This document shows, in pieces, positions 5,200 to 5,846 of a stretch of 5,846 nucleotides of DNA. This DNA is from Alphaproteobacteria bacterium (GTDB lineage Bacteria; Pseudomonadota; Alphaproteobacteria; Rs-D84). A program made the translations under genes and the position numbers. Location of the stretch: assembly GCA_024402835.1 (NCBI GenBank), contig JAKSSZ010000043.1, forward strand, positions 1 through 5,846, in the 5' to 3' direction. The number at the start of each line of letters is the position of its first letter. Position 1 is the stretch's first letter. The notes below the pieces were generated by a model. It searched no databases, was not told the origin of the DNA, and saw only the letters and a list, made by a program, of their open reading frames with translations.

Positions 5200-5229
5200 A
5201 ATATATAGATATGTTTTATAAAAAATCAA
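5200..5229 (-). promoter_or_regulatory. Probable promoter of Ntn-hydrolase operon
   Basis: Minus-strand TTGATT (5224-5229) is followed after 16-18 nt by overlapping TATATA/TATATT (5200-5207). It leaves a leader of about 30 nt before the ATG at 5164. The AT-rich context makes the exact -10 uncertain. Confidence 0.4.
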
Positions 5230-5270
5230 GGCTCAAAACTTATGTTCTAAACTTTTTAAGTAAAAAAGTA

Positions 5271-5305
5271 CAAATTAAATGTGTTGGGCTTATCCCACAA
5301 ACACA
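5271..5305 (-). terminator. Probable terminator overlapping the 147-aa gene's stop
   Basis: On the minus strand TGTGT (5305-5301) pairs with ACACA (5284-5280), and TGGG pairs with CCCA inside it. The loop contains the TAA stop codon (5290-5292) of the preceding gene. TTTAATTT follows the stem. The interrupted stem and broken T tract make it weaker than the other two terminators. Confidence 0.5.
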
Positions 5306-5733
5306 ATCCTGAACCATTTGCGTAAAAGGTTGAGGTGTGCTTGGTATGTTGTTGCGCTGGCTTGCTCTCCCTTGAATTCGGCAATTTCTTCGGCGGACAG
5401 GTCAAGTTCCCTGATAAGTCGATTAGCTAGCCCCATAAGGTAAAAAACGTTTCCTTGTGGGCTTTTCAGGTCAATAACGATGCCTGTCGGATACTTTGCG
5501 TTGGGTATAGTGGGCATCTCGTTGCGCTGGTCGGCTTTGTGGCGGGCGACCATCTGAACAAACTTGTTTTGAATGCGACGTAGCAGCCACGCCTGGCGAC
5601 AGGTCAATTTGCCACCATTCGTTCGGCGAATGGCGGCTTGTAACTCACGTAAAGATCGACAGGCGGCAAAGTACAGCATAACAAAATCTGTGCGATGGTT
5701 GGGGCAAATATCATCAAAATGCGTATATTTCAT
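5290..5733 (-). CDS. Hypothetical protein, 147 aa, more GC-balanced
   Basis: I place the start at 5733 (MKYTHFDDICPNHRTDF) because AAGGA lies six bases before it. The frame is open to another ATG at 5766 that would add 11 residues (MPNTTTIKGLS) but has no clear ribosome site. The middle is basic and helical (RSLRELQAAIRRTNGGKL, RQAWLLRRIQNKFVQMVARH). The C-terminal half contains GIVIDLKSPQGNVFYLMGLANRLIRELDLS, a pattern I associate with short uncharacterised accessory proteins of plasmids and integrative elements, and it ends RKWFRIVFVG. There is no signal peptide or membrane segment, so it should be cytosolic. Its base composition is close to even GC, well above the neighbouring genes, pointing to a different source. 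A TAAAAT near 5829-5834 could be the -10 box of its promoter, with the -35 beyond the window edge. No function is recognised. Confidence 0.7.
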   Translation of the reverse strand: MKYTHFDDICPNHRTDFVMLYFAACRSLRELQAAIRRTNGGKLTCRQAWLLRRIQNKFVQMVARHKADQRNEMPTIPNAKYPTGIVIDLKSPQGNVFYLMGLANRLIRELDLSAEEIAEFKGEQASATTYQAHLNLLRKWFRIVFVG

Positions 5734-5846
5734 AGACAATCCTTTTATGGTTGTCGTATTTGGCATAATCTTTCACCACTTGTCCAGTTATTTCTTTTTA
5801 CTGGCTATTTTGGGTTGTGTTGGCTATAATTTTAGCAAAGGAAAAA

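Noticed and set aside
5784..5804. CCAGT/ACTGG inverted repeat upstream of the 147-aa gene
   Set aside because: Only 5 bp with an 11-base loop; too weak to call an operator or terminator.
1..5846. CRISPR array, insertion sequence ends or a replication origin
   Set aside because: No regularly spaced repeats, no transposase with terminal inverted repeats and no iteron cluster were seen.

Overview
The window is AT-rich accessory DNA, apart from one more GC-balanced gene at the right end. Almost every gene lies on the minus strand, so the biological reading order runs from right to left. The genes suggest a host-associated Gram-negative proteobacterium. The HpaII-type restriction-modification pair and the traces of a phage P1/P4-type immunity region would fit Pasteurellaceae or a relative, but no marker fixes the taxon.

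Right end (5846 to 5270): a 147-residue protein of unknown function with its own terminator. Next (5229 to 3843): a compact two-gene operon with promoter and terminator. Its first gene, 4073-5164, is a 363-residue protein whose N-terminus has the layout of a proteasome/HslV-type N-terminal-nucleophile hydrolase (Thr2, Asp18, Lys33). Its second, 3899-4045, is a 48-residue Cys-containing peptide.

Middle (3835 to 1633): a strong sigma70-like promoter drives a structured RNA of about 225 nt that ends in a strong intrinsic terminator. Its 3' part, 3607-3689, is closed by a 10-bp stem and resembles the C4/CI antisense immunity RNAs of P1 and P4. The terminator ends 18 nt before the GTG start of a C5-cytosine methyltransferase. 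The methyltransferase overlaps by 4 bp (ATGA) a HpaII-family restriction endonuclease gene. That gene is full length but has an in-frame TGA at codon 246, so the methylase is probably active while the nuclease is probably lost or truncated. I found no CCGG, the HpaII target, anywhere in the window.

Left (1632 to 1): a gene-poor stretch holds the 3' half of a tRNA-Arg(UCU), a likely attachment-site scar. It is followed by a small decayed remnant that looks like the C-terminus of a phage Icd/Ash-type protein. Then come a Cys-rich ORF that lacks a credible start and a predicted lipoprotein, on one probable transcript. At the left edge a plus-strand ORF enters from outside and collides with the lipoprotein gene.

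Overall this reads as a patchwork mobile-element or defence island: phage-immunity RNA, partly dead restriction-modification system, uncharacterised Ntn hydrolase and recombination scars. All family names are from sequence reading alone; no database search was run.
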